Positions 53,219-62,651 are shown, counted from the stretch's first letter. The stretch: 64,000 bases of DNA from Streptomyces litmocidini (GCF_014649755.1 NZ_BMTQ01000001.1:434001-498000), one strand, 5' to 3'. Program-made: numbers and translations. The notes: a model not told the origin generated them from the sequence alone.

Positions 53219-53842
53219 ATGCGCACGGCCGTCCCCGCCGCCCTGGTGGCGGCCGGGCTGCTGCTGACCGCCTGCGGGACCCTCCCGGATCCGGCCGCCC
53301 CGGCCGCCCCGGCCGCCCCGGAGAAGGCCACCGCCGCCGCCCCCGCCGTCAAGGCCGTCGCCGCCCTCGGCGGCCCCGGGACGGCCTGCGCGCTGCCCGT
53401 CTCCTTCGGACTCGCGGAGGGCTGGAAGCCGGAGGCCGTGAAGAACCCCGAGGACCCGGAGTTCGCGGCGCTCACCCGGCAGGGCCCCGCCACGGTCCGC
53501 TGCGAGGTCGACGCCAAGCCGTCGGGGAACATCGGCTACCTGCGGGTGTGGACGGCCGCGAAGGGCCCGGCCCGGACGGCCCTCGAGGGCTTCGTGCGGG
53601 CAGAGAAGGGGAGTTCGGCCGTCACCTACCGGGAGACGGAGGCGGGCGCGCTGCCCGCGACCGAGGTGACGTACTCGGTGGGGGACAAGTCGGCGGAGGG
53701 GGCCGAGGAGGAGCGGGCCTTCGCCGTCGCCACCCCGAAGGGCGAGGTCGTCATCGTCCACCTCGGCGGTCTCGACACCGACGAGCACCGCGCGATGCTC
53801 CCCGCCTACGAGCTGGCGAGGACCACGCTCAAGGCGCTCTAG
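53219..53842 (+). CDS. Lipoprotein of unknown function
   Basis: 207 residues from ATG 53219 (M-R-T-A-V-P), with AGAGAG upstream. An ATG at 53198 would add seven residues. Lipobox L-L-L-T-A-C at about residue 19, then a Pro/Ala-rich linker (A-A-P repeats) and a domain of about 150 residues with C-A-L-P-V-S-F-G-L-A-E-G-W, V-R-C-E-V-D-A-K and G-E-V-V-I-V-H-L-G-G-L-D. Resembles small surface lipoproteins of streptomycetes whose role is not known. Convergent with the SGNH gene across a terminator. Confidence 0.85.
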   Translation: MRTAVPAALVAAGLLLTACGTLPDPAAPAAPAAPEKATAAAPAVKAVAALGGPGTACALPVSFGLAEGWKPEAVKNPEDPEFAALTRQGPATVRCEVDAKPSGNIGYLRVWTAAKGPARTALEGFVRAEKGSSAVTYRETEAGALPATEVTYSVGDKSAEGAEEERAFAVATPKGEVVIVHLGGLDTDEHRAMLPAYELARTTLKAL

Positions 53843-53857
53843 TCGTTCCGGACACGG

Positions 53858-53893
53858 CCGTGGCCCCCGTCCCGCACCGGACGGGGGCCACGG
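53858..53893. terminator. Bidirectional terminator, lipoprotein gene / SGNH gene
   Basis: Perfect 15-bp arms (53858-53872 and 53879-53893), 6-nt loop, between the convergent stop codons at 53842 and 53906. Confidence 0.85.
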
Positions 53894-53905
53894 GGCGCGC
53901 GGGCC

Positions 53906-55435
53906 CTACGCGAACTTCTGGTTCGCGGAGCCGTCGCAGTTCTGGAGCCGGATCGGCTCCTTCGCCGCGCCCTGGGTGAGGCAGAGGCCGGTCGCGGCCG
54001 CGGGGCGGACGGTGGCGCCGTCACGGACGAACTTCTGGTTGGCGGCGCCGCCGCAGTTCCAGATGATGAGCGCCTTGCCGGGCTGGTAGACAGCGCCCGG
54101 CACGTCCAGGCAGCGGTCCTGGGTGAGCTGGGTGTGGACGGTCCCCCGGGCGGAGTCGTACCACCAGCCCTGGTTGCGGCCGCCGTGGCAGTCCCAGCCG
54201 AGGACGGCGGTCCCGTTGGCGGACTCGGAGGCGTTCACGTCCAGGCAGTTGCCGGTCGCCTGGTTCTTCAGCGGCTTGTACGCGTCGTCCCAGGCGAGCG
54301 GGAAGAGCGTCGGGGTGCCGGAGGAGTTGACGTCGGCGCAGCTCGCCTCACGCAGGCCCGAGTCGTAGATCTGGGTCAGGCAGGAGGCGAAGGCGCCGTG
54401 GCCGCTCCTGTTGGGGTGGAAGGACTGGCGGACGGAGTTCTCGTCGAGGCCGCCGGGCTTGGAGAGGTCGATGTAGAGGCCCCGGGCCCAGGTGTCCTCC
54501 ATGCAGACCTCGTGGCCGTTGAAGAGGCGCGAGTTGTCGAGGTAGACCGCCCCGGTGTCGGCGGCGACCGTGCGCATGCCGCGCTCGAAGGCCGGGACGG
54601 CGGCGTTGCGGCCCCACTTGGTGTCGGAGTCGTAGCCCATGCCGCCGCAGGCGAGCTTCCCGGAGAAGTTCGGGTTGTCGTGGAAGTCGGGGCCGATGGG
54701 GCTGGGGTAGCCCATGACGACGAGCTTGTAGTCGCCGTCGGCGTATCCGGCGTCGCGCATGACCGTCTTCAGGTCGCGGACGGTCTGCTCGACCTTGGGG
54801 ACGAGCGCGTCGACGCGGGCCTGCCAGCCGGGGGCGTACTTGGGCTCGCAGGTGCCCTGGCTGAGCACGTAGCGCTGGACGCAGTCGGTCATGACGGGAC
54901 CGAACTGGAGGTCGTCGTTGGCGCCGGCGACGAGCAGGACCATCTTGATGCGGGTGTTGCGGGCCTTGACGGCGAGGTTGTCGCTCTGGACGAGCTCGTC
55001 GGCGTACTGCTTGGAGCCGCCGATCCGGATGTTCCCGGTGTACGCGCCGGAGCAGGACACGTTGAAGGTCAGGTCGGCGGGGATCCCGGTGCGGTGGATG
55101 GCGGCGTCCGGGGAGCGGTGGCACCAGTTGGTGGGTCCGTTGGTGGGGGACTCGTACGTGCCGACGCCCTCGCCGGAGATCTCGCTGTCTCCGAGCGAGA
55201 TGAGGCCGGTCTTGCGCTGGGCGAGCGGTCGCTCCTCGGGACTGCCGTAGATCTTGGTGGCCTCGGCCGCCCGGATCGCCTCCAGCTCGGGAGAGAGCGG
55301 TACGGAGGTGATTCCGGCCGCGGTGCTCGTGTCGGCCGCGCCGGCGGGGGCGGCGGCGGTCATGCTGCCGAGGGCCGCCGCCGCGGCGGCGACGGCCGCG
55401 ACGGACCAGCGGAGTCTGGACCTGGTGCGCTTCAC
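53906..55435 (-). CDS. Secreted SGNH-hydrolase-like esterase with ricin-B lectin domain
   Basis: 509 residues from GTG 55435 behind AGGAGG. Signal peptide ends P-A-G-A-A-D. The catalytic domain (about 75-365) has [14 protein letters not shown] (nucleophile Ser), V-A-G-A-N-D-D-L (block III Asn), and [10 protein letters not shown] (block V His). The C-terminal about 130 residues form a ricin-B beta-trefoil with repeated Q-x-W/F and C-L-D-V motifs (N-C-L-D-V-N, R-C-L-D-V-P, N-Q-K-F). Probably deacetylates or de-esterifies a polysaccharide bound by the lectin module. Substrate not determinable. Confidence 0.93.
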   Translation of the reverse strand: MKRTRSRLRWSVAAVAAAAAALGSMTAAAPAGAADTSTAAGITSVPLSPELEAIRAAEATKIYGSPEERPLAQRKTGLISLGDSEISGEGVGTYESPTNGPTNWCHRSPDAAIHRTGIPADLTFNVSCSGAYTGNIRIGGSKQYADELVQSDNLAVKARNTRIKMVLLVAGANDDLQFGPVMTDCVQRYVLSQGTCEPKYAPGWQARVDALVPKVEQTVRDLKTVMRDAGYADGDYKLVVMGYPSPIGPDFHDNPNFSGKLACGGMGYDSDTKWGRNAAVPAFERGMRTVAADTGAVYLDNSRLFNGHEVCMEDTWARGLYIDLSKPGGLDENSVRQSFHPNRSGHGAFASCLTQIYDSGLREASCADVNSSGTPTLFPLAWDDAYKPLKNQATGNCLDVNASESANGTAVLGWDCHGGRNQGWWYDSARGTVHTQLTQDRCLDVPGAVYQPGKALIIWNCGGAANQKFVRDGATVRPAAATGLCLTQGAAKEPIRLQNCDGSANQKFA

Positions 55436-55541
55436 TGCGCCTCCTGGAAGTGGGGTTACCCACGGTTTTTACTGGCCGGTACGCCCCTTGGGAATACATC
55501 GAACAAGACAAGTGCTCATCTTTTATCGGAGGTTGAGGAAC

Positions 55542-56942
55542 ATGAACGACACGGACGGGTACCGCATCGAGCACGACTCCATGGGCGAGGTGCGGGTCCC
55601 CGCGCACGCCAAGTGGCGGGCCCAGACCCAGCGGGCGGTGGAGAACTTCCCGATCTCCGGCCAGCGTCTGGAGCGCGCCCACATCGAGGCCCTGGCCCGG
55701 ATCAAGGCCGCCGCCGCCAAGGTCAACGCCGAGCTCGGGGTGGTCGAGAAGGACCGCGCCGAGGCGATCGTCTCGGCCGCGGAGGAGGTCGCCGAGGGCC
55801 GCTGGGACGAGCACTTCCCCGTGGACGTCTTCCAGACCGGCTCGGGCACCTCGTCCAACATGAACACCAACGAGGTGATCGCCACCCTCGCCACCGAGCG
55901 GCTCCCCGAGGGGCGCGAGGTCCACCCCAACGACCACGTCAACGCCTCGCAGTCCTCGAACGACGTCTTCCCCTCCTCCATCCACATCGCGGCCACCGCC
56001 GCCGTCACCCGCGACCTGATCCCCGCCCTCGACCACCTGGCCGCCTCCCTGGAGCGAAAATCGGCCGAATTCGCGTCGGTGGTGAAGTCCGGCCGTACGC
56101 ATCTGATGGACGCCACCCCGGTCACCCTGGGCCAGGAGTTCGGCGGTTACGCGGCCCAGGTCAGGTACGGCGTCGAGCGGTTGCGCGCCTCGCTCCCCCG
56201 GCTCGCCGAACTCCCCCTCGGCGGCACGGCGGTGGGCACCGGCATCAACACTCCGGCCGGCTTCTCCGCGGCCGTCATCGCGGAGGTCGCCCGCGCGACC
56301 GGGCTGCCGCTGACGGAGGCCCGCGACCACTTCGAGGCCCAGGGCGCCCGTGACGGCCTGGTGGAGACGTCCGGGCAGCTCCGGACCATCGCCGTCTCGC
56401 TCACCAAGATCGCCAACGATCTGCGCTGGATGGCCAGCGGCCCGCGCACCGGCCTCGCCGAGATCAACCTCCCCGACCTCCAGCCCGGCTCCTCGATCAT
56501 GCCGGGCAAGGTGAACCCGGTGATCCCCGAGGCCGTCCTGATGGTCGCCGCGCAGGTGACCGGAAACGACACCACGGTCGCGGTCGCGGGGGCGGCGGGG
56601 AACTTCGAGCTCAACGTGATGCTCCCCGTGATGGCCAAGAACCTGCTGGAGTCCGTACGGCTCCTGGCCAACGCCTCCCGGCTCCTCGCCGACCGCACGG
56701 TCGACGGCGTCACCGCCAACGCCGAGCGCGCCCGCGAGTACGCCGAGTCCTCGCCCTCCGTGGTCACCCCGCTGAACAAGTACATCGGCTACGAGGAGGC
56801 CGCCAAGGTCGCGAAGAAGTCCCTCGCCGAGCGGAAGACCATCCGCGAGGTGGTGCTGGAGTCCGGCTACGTCGAGCGGGGCGACCTCACCGTCGAGCAG
56901 CTGGACGAGGCCCTGGACGTGCTGCGGATGACCCGTCCGTGA
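55542..56942 (+). CDS. fumC: Class II fumarate hydratase
   Basis: 466 residues from ATG 55542, TTGAGG upstream. Signatures of the fumarase/aspartase family: [37 protein letters not shown] (catalytic His), and the mobile loop [11 protein letters not shown] (catalytic Ser). Iron-independent fumarase acting in the TCA cycle, complementing the class I enzyme encoded at 50314-51987. The end of the gene is duplicated in a minisatellite downstream. Confidence 0.98.
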   Translation: MNDTDGYRIEHDSMGEVRVPAHAKWRAQTQRAVENFPISGQRLERAHIEALARIKAAAAKVNAELGVVEKDRAEAIVSAAEEVAEGRWDEHFPVDVFQTGSGTSSNMNTNEVIATLATERLPEGREVHPNDHVNASQSSNDVFPSSIHIAATAAVTRDLIPALDHLAASLERKSAEFASVVKSGRTHLMDATPVTLGQEFGGYAAQVRYGVERLRASLPRLAELPLGGTAVGTGINTPAGFSAAVIAEVARATGLPLTEARDHFEAQGARDGLVETSGQLRTIAVSLTKIANDLRWMASGPRTGLAEINLPDLQPGSSIMPGKVNPVIPEAVLMVAAQVTGNDTTVAVAGAAGNFELNVMLPVMAKNLLESVRLLANASRLLADRTVDGVTANAERAREYAESSPSVVTPLNKYIGYEEAAKVAKKSLAERKTIREVVLESGYVERGDLTVEQLDEALDVLRMTRP

Positions 56943-56962
56943 CCCGCGCCGCGGACGGCGCC

Positions 56963-57072
56963 CGTGACCGGTGGTACGGATGACCCGCTCGTGACCGGTG
57001 GTACGGATGAGCCGCCTGTGACCGGTGGTGCGGATGAGCCGACCGTGACGCGGGGTACGGATGTCTCGTCCG
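56963..57072. repeat. 27-bp minisatellite derived from the 3' end of fumC
   Basis: Four to five units of about 26-28 bp (CGTGACCGGTGGTACGGATGA plus a variable hexamer) starting at 56963, 56990, 57017 and 57044. The last bases of fumC itself (CGGATGACCCGTCCGTGACC, stop codon included, 56925-56944) are the same sequence, so the array appears to have grown from the gene's 3' end. Confidence 0.8.
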
Positions 57073-57107
57073 TGACCTGTGCCGCAGCGCCGACGGGAGC
57101 GCGCCCC

Positions 57108-57113
57108 TAAGAT
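57108..57113 (+). promoter_or_regulatory. -10 box of leaderless DUF402 transcript
   Basis: TAAGAT ends 6 nt before the ATG at 57120 and no ribosome site is present. It therefore predicts a transcription start at the start codon. Confidence 0.6.
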
Positions 57114-57119
57114 CTGCGC

Positions 57120-57785
57120 ATGACAGGATCGGACGGCTCCCAGCACTGGGCGCCGGGGGAGCACATCCTCTGGCGCTACCGCGGCAACGGCACCGAAGAC
57201 GTGGCCATCTGCCGCCCGGTGACCGTCGTGCAGGACACGCCCGAGCTGCTCGCCGTCTGGATGGCGCCCGGCACCGAGTGCGTGCGGCCGGTGCTCGCCG
57301 ACGGCACCCCCGTGCACGACGAGCCGCTCGCCACCCGCTACACCGCCCCGCGCACCACCGAGCGCGCCCGCTGGTCCGGCACCGGGGTCCTCAAGCTGGC
57401 CAGGCCGGAGGACCCCTGGTCGGTGTGGCTCTTCTGGGAGCGCGGCTGGCGCTTCCGCAGCTGGTACGTGAACCTGGAGGAGCCGCGGACCCGCTGGTCC
57501 GGCGGCATCGACTCCGAGGACCACTTCCTCGACATCTCCGTCTACCCCGACCGCAGCTGGCTGTGGCGGGACGAGGACGAGTTCGCCCAGGCCCAGCGGG
57601 CCGGGCTGATGGGGCCCGAGCAGGCCGCGCGGGTCCTGGCCGCCGGGCGGGAGGCGGTGGCGCTGATCACCTCCTGGGGGGCGCCGTTCGCGGACGGCTG
57701 GGAGGAGTGGCGGCCCGACCCCTCCTGGCCGGTGCCGACGCTCCCGGCGGACTGGGACCGCACTCCGGCGCACACGGCTCCGTGA
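57120..57785 (+). CDS. DUF402 protein (nucleoside-diphosphatase-like fold)
   Basis: 221 residues from ATG 57120. Central segment with R-S-W-Y-V-N-L-E-E-P, then D-H-F-L-D-I-S-V-Y-P-D-R-S-W-L-W-R-D-E-D-E-F, the acidic and aromatic signature of DUF402. In other members these residues bind metal and hydrolyse nucleoside diphosphates. That activity is possible here but unproven. No signal peptide. The mRNA is predicted leaderless. Confidence 0.88.
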   Translation: MTGSDGSQHWAPGEHILWRYRGNGTEDVAICRPVTVVQDTPELLAVWMAPGTECVRPVLADGTPVHDEPLATRYTAPRTTERARWSGTGVLKLARPEDPWSVWLFWERGWRFRSWYVNLEEPRTRWSGGIDSEDHFLDISVYPDRSWLWRDEDEFAQAQRAGLMGPEQAARVLAAGREAVALITSWGAPFADGWEEWRPDPSWPVPTLPADWDRTPAHTAP

Positions 57786-57851
57786 GACCCTTGATGCGCC
57801 CCCGGGGTTCAAACGTAGGATCGTCCTCCGCAAGGCCGACACCGAGCGAAG

Positions 57852-57881
57852 AGCACGTCAGACCGACCGAACAGCACGTCA
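57852..57881 (+). promoter_or_regulatory. Direct repeat AGCACGTCA, 21 bp apart, upstream of the SpoIIE operon
   Basis: AGCACGTCA occurs at 57852-57860 and 57873-57881, exactly two helical turns apart. A promoter-like TTGATG-19-TAGGAT (57791-57821) lies just upstream, so the repeats would be in the early leader. A dimeric regulator binding one DNA face is a reasonable guess. Confidence 0.5.
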
Positions 57882-57935
57882 AAGGCGTAAGCCAGCGCAG
57901 GAACTGACCAGAAGTCATCCACGAGGGGGAGAGCA

Positions 57936-58100
57936 GTGCCGGACGCGCGCCCGGGTGTTCCGACCCCCGCCCTTGCCGCCGCTCGCGGAAGCTCCACATC
58001 CACCGCGGACACGGGGTTTAGCCCTGCCGAAGGCGCGGCATCGGCCAACAGAGCGAGTGCATCGCACCACCGGCCCGGACGGACGGAACCCCACGCGTGA
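57936..58100 (+). CDS. 54-residue leader ORF overlapping the SpoIIE phosphatase start
   Basis: GTG 57936 with a strong AGGGGGAGAG ribosome site. The ORF is Ala/Ser/Pro-rich (V-P-D-A-R-P-G-V-P-T...) and ends H-A at TGA 58098-58100, which overlaps the GTG of the phosphatase gene (GTGA). The phosphatase start itself has no good ribosome site, so its translation may depend on this ORF. Alternatively, it was once the N-terminal extension of the phosphatase, now separated by a frameshift. No homologue was recognised. Confidence 0.55.
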   Translation: MPDARPGVPTPALAAARGSSTSTADTGFSPAEGAASANRASASHHRPGRTEPHA

Positions 58101-60121
58101 CGGAGCATCCCACCTCCCACGAAGGCCGGCAGCCCCTGGCTGCCCGGCCGCAGGAACGCGCTCGCCCTCGCCGGGAGGCGGCGGCCGGCCTGCCCTCCGA
58201 CGTGCCCGGCACGGCGGGCGGCCCGGCGGCCGCCACGACCCCGGCCCCGGACGCGCTCCCGCAGCCCGCCGGACCGGCCACCGCCGGGGGCGCGGGCCAC
58301 CCCGACCCCCCGGGCGGCACGGACCACCCGAACTCCCCCGGCTTCCCCGGCGGTACGGGCCACCCCGGCGCCCCCGGTGCCGTGGCCCTCGCCGTCTCCC
58401 CGCAGCATCCCGGCGGCGGGGACACCTCCGCCCGGCGGGAGGGCGACCGGCTGCGGTTCGTCGGCGCCGCGACCCGGCGCATCGCGCGCGGCATCGACCT
58501 GGACGAGATCGTCCTCGGGCTGTGCCGGGCCACCGTGCCGACCTTCTCCGACGAGATCCTGGTCTACCTCCGCGACCCGCTCCCGGTGGGCGACGAGCGG
58601 CCCGTGGCGCCCTTCGTGCTGCGGCTGCGCCGCACCGACCGGCTGCGGTTAAGCGATCTGGAGGGCGAGGACCTCGTCCTCGTACCCGATCCGGATCCGA
58701 CCCCCGCGGCCGAACTCTGCGAGGTGCGGTCCGGCGGGGCGCTGGCCGAGGTGCTGCGCGGGGTGCGCCCGGTCTTCGGTGACGGCGCGGCCGCCAGGAC
58801 GGCGCTGGCCGAACTGCTCGGCGCCGAGCACCCGCTGCCCGGCGGGCTGCGGGCGATACTGGCCCCCCTGCGCGGCCGGCGGCGGGTGATCGGCGCCGCC
58901 GTGTTCCTGCGCCGCCCCGAGCGGGCCGGCTTCGAGCCGAACGACCTGCTCGTCGCGGCGCAGTTGGCCACGCACACCGCGCTCGGCATCGACAAGGCCG
59001 TGCTGTACGGCCGCGAGGCGTACATCGCGGACGAGCTCCAGCGGACGATGCTGCCGGACTCGCTGCCGCAGCCGACCGGCGTCAAGCTGGCCTCGCGCTA
59101 TCTGCCGGCGGCCGAGACGGCCCGGGTCGGCGGCGACTGGTACGACGCGATCCCGCTGCCCGGCAGCAGGGTCGCCCTCGTCGTCGGCGACGTCATGGGC
59201 CACTCCATGACCTCGGCGGCGATCATGGGCCAGCTGCGCACGACCGCGCAGACCCTGGCCGGTCTCGACCTGCCCCCGCAGGAGGTCCTGCACCACCTGG
59301 ACGAGCAGGCGCAGCGGCTCGGCGAGAACCGCATGGCGACCTGCATGTACGCGGTGTATGACCCGGTCTCGCACCGGATCACCGTGGCCAACGCGGGCCA
59401 TCCGCCGCCGATACTGCTCCACCTGGGCGGCCGCGCCGAGGTGCTGCGGGTGCCGTCCGGGGCCCCCATCGGGGTCGGCGGGGTGGACTTCGAGGCCGTC
59501 GAGCTGGACGCCCCGGCCGGGGCCACGCTGCTGCTCTACACGGACGGTCTCGTCGAGTCCCGGCTGCGGGACGTGTGGACCGGGATCGAGCAGCTGCGGG
59601 AGCGCCTGGCGGCGACCGCGCAGCTGACGGGGCCGGACCATTCGCCGCCCCTGGAGGCGCTCTGCGACGACGTCCTCGACATGCTGGGTCCGGGCGACCG
59701 GGACGACGACATCGCGCTGCTCGCGGCCCGCTTCGACGGGATCGCGCCGAGCGACGTGGCGTACTGGTTCCTGGAGCCGGAGGACGCGGCCCCGGGGCGG
59801 GCCCGGCGACTGGCCCGGCGGGCGCTGGCCCGCTGGGACCTGGAGGAGCTGACGGACTCGGTCGAGCTGCTGGTCAGCGAGGTCGTGACGAACGCCGTGC
59901 GGTACGCGGAGCGGCCGGTGACCCTGCGGCTGCTGCGGACGGACGTGCTGCGCTGCGAGGTCGGCGACGACTCCCCGCAGCTGCCCCGGCAGCGGCGGGC
60001 GCGCGACACGGACGAGGGCGGGCGCGGTCTGTTCCTGGTGAACCGGCTGGCCCGGCGGTGGGGGGCGACCCGACTGTCGGGCGGCAAGGTGGTCTGGTTC
60101 GAGCTGGCGACCCGCACCTGA
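58097..60121 (+). CDS. GAF-SpoIIE phosphatase with C-terminal HATPase, carrying a TTA codon
   Basis: 674 residues from GTG 58097. A Pro/Gly-rich disordered N-terminus (about 1-110) precedes a GAF-like sensor (about 118-320), a SpoIIE/PP2C domain (about 325-555: L-Q-R-T-M-L-P, V-G-G-D-W-Y-D-A, V-V-G-D-V-M-G-H, D-D-D-I-A-L-L), and a HATPase_c_2 domain (about 565-670: E-L-L-V-S-E-V-V-T-N-A-V-R-Y, D-E-G-G-R-G-L). It would dephosphorylate an anti-anti-sigma partner. Codon 185 (58649-58651) is TTA, the rare bldA-dependent codon, and the only in-frame TTA I found in the window's genes, so expression should depend on the bldA tRNA. A bidirectional terminator follows. Confidence 0.93.
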   Translation: MTEHPTSHEGRQPLAARPQERARPRREAAAGLPSDVPGTAGGPAAATTPAPDALPQPAGPATAGGAGHPDPPGGTDHPNSPGFPGGTGHPGAPGAVALAVSPQHPGGGDTSARREGDRLRFVGAATRRIARGIDLDEIVLGLCRATVPTFSDEILVYLRDPLPVGDERPVAPFVLRLRRTDRLRLSDLEGEDLVLVPDPDPTPAAELCEVRSGGALAEVLRGVRPVFGDGAAARTALAELLGAEHPLPGGLRAILAPLRGRRRVIGAAVFLRRPERAGFEPNDLLVAAQLATHTALGIDKAVLYGREAYIADELQRTMLPDSLPQPTGVKLASRYLPAAETARVGGDWYDAIPLPGSRVALVVGDVMGHSMTSAAIMGQLRTTAQTLAGLDLPPQEVLHHLDEQAQRLGENRMATCMYAVYDPVSHRITVANAGHPPPILLHLGGRAEVLRVPSGAPIGVGGVDFEAVELDAPAGATLLLYTDGLVESRLRDVWTGIEQLRERLAATAQLTGPDHSPPLEALCDDVLDMLGPGDRDDDIALLAARFDGIAPSDVAYWFLEPEDAAPGRARRLARRALARWDLEELTDSVELLVSEVVTNAVRYAERPVTLRLLRTDVLRCEVGDDSPQLPRQRRARDTDEGGRGLFLVNRLARRWGATRLSGGKVVWFELATRT

Positions 60122-60156
60122 GCCCGTCCGCGACCCGTACCCGAGCCCGTGCCGTA

Positions 60157-60200
60157 CGGCCGAAGGCCGGACCCCCGTGCGGGGGTCCGGCCTTCGGCCG
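60157..60200. terminator. Bidirectional terminator, SpoIIE gene / PBP gene
   Basis: Perfect 20-bp arms (60157-60176 and 60181-60200) around a GTGC loop, between the convergent stop codons at 60121 and 60206. Confidence 0.9.
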
Positions 60201-60205
60201 TGTCG

Positions 60206-62422
60206 TCAGCGCGGCGGGCGGACGGTGCTGTTCGCGCCCGGGTCGCCGCCGGCGTCCGGCGGCTGGACCGAGGTCGGCGGCGCCGTCGGCTCCTCGGTCG
60301 CCGTCGGCTCCTGGGTGGGGTCCGGCGGGGTGGTGACGGGGTCGCGCGTCGGCGGCGGCGTGGTGGCCGTCGTGGTCGGCGGGGCGGTCGGGTCCGGGGA
60401 GGCCGTGGTCGGCTCGTCGGTCGGCTCCTGCGTCTCCGGCGCCTCGGTGGTCGGGGTGGGATCCGGCAGCGTGCCGTCCGGGTCGCCGCCGGCGGTCTCC
60501 AGGTCGAAGGTGGCGTCCGAGCCGCCGTTCAGGGCCCGTTCGGTGTAGTCGCCCCATATCTGGGCGGGCGTGCGCCCGCCGTTGGCGCGGCCGGGGTTGA
60601 TGGTGTTGGTGAGGGTGACCTGGTTGCCCTTGGCGTCCTCGCCGAAGAGGCCGACGGCGGTGACGAGTTCGGGGGTGTAGCCGACGAACCAGGCGGAGCG
60701 GTTGTTCTCGGAGGTGCCGGTCTTGCCGGCGGCCTCGTAGTTGCCGGCGGCGCGGGTGCCGGAGCCGTTCCGCACGACGCCCGTCATGGCGCGGGTGGCG
60801 GTGTCGGCGGCCTCGCGGGTGATGACCTGCTCGCCGATCGCCTGGGCGCCCTTGACCGTGCGCTCCTTGTGCTCGGCGGTCTTCACCAGGGTCGGGGTGA
60901 CCTTCTTGCCGTGGTTGTCGAGCGTGGCGTAGGCGCCGGCCATGTCCATGGTGGAGGCGCCCATGGTGCCGAGGGAGATGGCGGGGGTCTCGGGGAAGCC
61001 CGCGCCGTCCTTCATGCCGAGGTCGAGGGCGGTCTTCTTGGCCTTGGCCGGGGTGACGTCGACGATCATCTGTGCGTAGACCGAGTTGATCGAGCTGTTG
61101 GTGGCCTTCTGGACGGTGACGGGGCCGTAGCTCTCGTCGTCCTCGTTCTCCGGCGCGAAGGCGATGGGGCTGCCGACGACCGGCCGCTTGCTGGTGCCGT
61201 CGTAGACGGTGCCGAGGCCGATCTCCCGCCCGTCCTGGGTGACCGCGTGGTTGTCGACGGCGGAGGCGAGGACGATCGGCTTGAAGGTGGAGGCGGGCTG
61301 GTAGTCGCGGCGGGTCGCGTTGGACATCCAGTGCTCGGTGGCGCCGATGCCGCCGTACAGGGCGACGACCGCACCGGTCTTCGGGTCGACGGAGGTGGCG
61401 CCGGCCTGGACGGTGGCCTGCTTCTCGTCGCCCTTGCGGTCGAGCTTGTCCTCCAGCTGCTCGTCGACCGCCTCGACGAGGTCCTTCTGCTTCTTCTCGT
61501 CGATGTTGAGGGTGATCGTCCAGCCGCCGGCCTTGATGTCCTCCTCGCTGACGCCCTGGCGCATCAGCTCCTGGTTGGCGGCCTCGACGATGTAGCCGGT
61601 CTGGCCCTCCATGCCGGGGGCGGGCCTGGGCTTCTGCGGGACGGGGAACTTCATGCCGGCGCGGTCGGAGGCGCTGAGCCAGCCCTCGCCGACCATGTTG
61701 TCGAGGACGTAGTTCCAGCGTTCCTCGACGAGCTTGCGGCCGGTGGCGTTCGCGGAGGTCCAGTCGTACTGGTTGGGCGCCTGGAGCAGCGAGGCGAGGT
61801 AGGCGCCCTGCGCGGTGGTGAGCTTGGCGGCGTCGACGCCGTAGTACGAGCGGGAGGCGGCCTGGATGCCGTAGGCGGAGCGGCCGTAGTAGCTGGTGTT
61901 CATGTACCCGGCGAGGATGTCGCTCTTGCTCATCTTCTGGTCGACCTTGATGGCGATGACCATTTCCTTGAGCTTGCGCGTGGCCGTCTGGTCCTGGCTC
62001 AGGAAGTAGTTCTTGACGTACTGCTGGGTGATGGTCGAGCCGCCCTGCTTGCCCTTGCCGGTGACGGTGTTCCAGGCGGCGCGGGTGGTGCCCTTGATGT
62101 CGACGCCGTTGTCCTTGTAGAAGGTCTTGTTCTCTGCGGCGACGAACGCCTTCTGGACGGGCAGGGGGATCTTGTCGAGGCCGACGATCTCGCGGTTGAT
62201 CTTGCCGGTGCGGGCGAGGATCTTGCCGTTGGAGTACTTGTAGATGTTGCTCTGCATCGTCGCCTCGGCGTTGGCCGACGGCACCGGGACCAGCAGGTAG
62301 ACGACGTAGAGGGCCCCCATGCCGAGCAGGCAGAACACGATGAAGGTGCCCAGGCTCTTCTTCCAGGTGAAGAGGCGCCGTATGCCGCTCTTCTTCGCCT
62401 TTCCCTTGTCCGGTCGGCCCAT
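60206..62422 (-). CDS. Class A penicillin-binding protein (bifunctional transglycosylase/transpeptidase)
   Basis: 738 residues from ATG 62422. Short basic cytoplasmic start, one membrane span (about 22-45), a GT51 domain (about 70-250) with A-A-E-N-K-T-F-Y (catalytic Glu; the usual following Asp is Asn) and K-Q-G-G-S-T-I-T-Q-Q-Y-V-K-N, then a transpeptidase domain (about 330-640) with S-x-x-K in P-A-S-T-F-K-P, S-x-N in S-S-I-N-S, and K-T-G-T-S. A Thr/Pro-rich extracellular tail of about 90 residues ends the protein. Polymerises and cross-links peptidoglycan. Divergent from the padR operon. Confidence 0.96.
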   Translation of the reverse strand: MGRPDKGKAKKSGIRRLFTWKKSLGTFIVFCLLGMGALYVVYLLVPVPSANAEATMQSNIYKYSNGKILARTGKINREIVGLDKIPLPVQKAFVAAENKTFYKDNGVDIKGTTRAAWNTVTGKGKQGGSTITQQYVKNYFLSQDQTATRKLKEMVIAIKVDQKMSKSDILAGYMNTSYYGRSAYGIQAASRSYYGVDAAKLTTAQGAYLASLLQAPNQYDWTSANATGRKLVEERWNYVLDNMVGEGWLSASDRAGMKFPVPQKPRPAPGMEGQTGYIVEAANQELMRQGVSEEDIKAGGWTITLNIDEKKQKDLVEAVDEQLEDKLDRKGDEKQATVQAGATSVDPKTGAVVALYGGIGATEHWMSNATRRDYQPASTFKPIVLASAVDNHAVTQDGREIGLGTVYDGTSKRPVVGSPIAFAPENEDDESYGPVTVQKATNSSINSVYAQMIVDVTPAKAKKTALDLGMKDGAGFPETPAISLGTMGASTMDMAGAYATLDNHGKKVTPTLVKTAEHKERTVKGAQAIGEQVITREAADTATRAMTGVVRNGSGTRAAGNYEAAGKTGTSENNRSAWFVGYTPELVTAVGLFGEDAKGNQVTLTNTINPGRANGGRTPAQIWGDYTERALNGGSDATFDLETAGGDPDGTLPDPTPTTEAPETQEPTDEPTTASPDPTAPPTTTATTPPPTRDPVTTPPDPTQEPTATEEPTAPPTSVQPPDAGGDPGANSTVRPPR

Positions 62423-62651
62423 GTGTCCAGTCGCTCCGCTCGTCTTGTGTCCGGCGCCCTCGGTGCTGACCCCCGCCCGCGTCGGATCAGCTCAGCAAGC
62501 TAACACCGACGAGGCGGACAAAGGACAACCGATCACGTCTTTTCCGGACGTGAGAATCAGCACCCACGCCCAGAGGAACCGACGCCCGGGCGGACCGGAT
62601 GGTTGCGTGAGGGACTGGTTCCGCTTCGCGGCCCCTCGGGGCGGATCCGTC

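Noticed and set aside
54348..57842. A 1164-codon open frame on the minus strand
   Set aside because: It runs antisense to fumC and the DUF402 gene and only overlaps the SGNH gene out of frame. No domain is visible and fumC is unambiguous.
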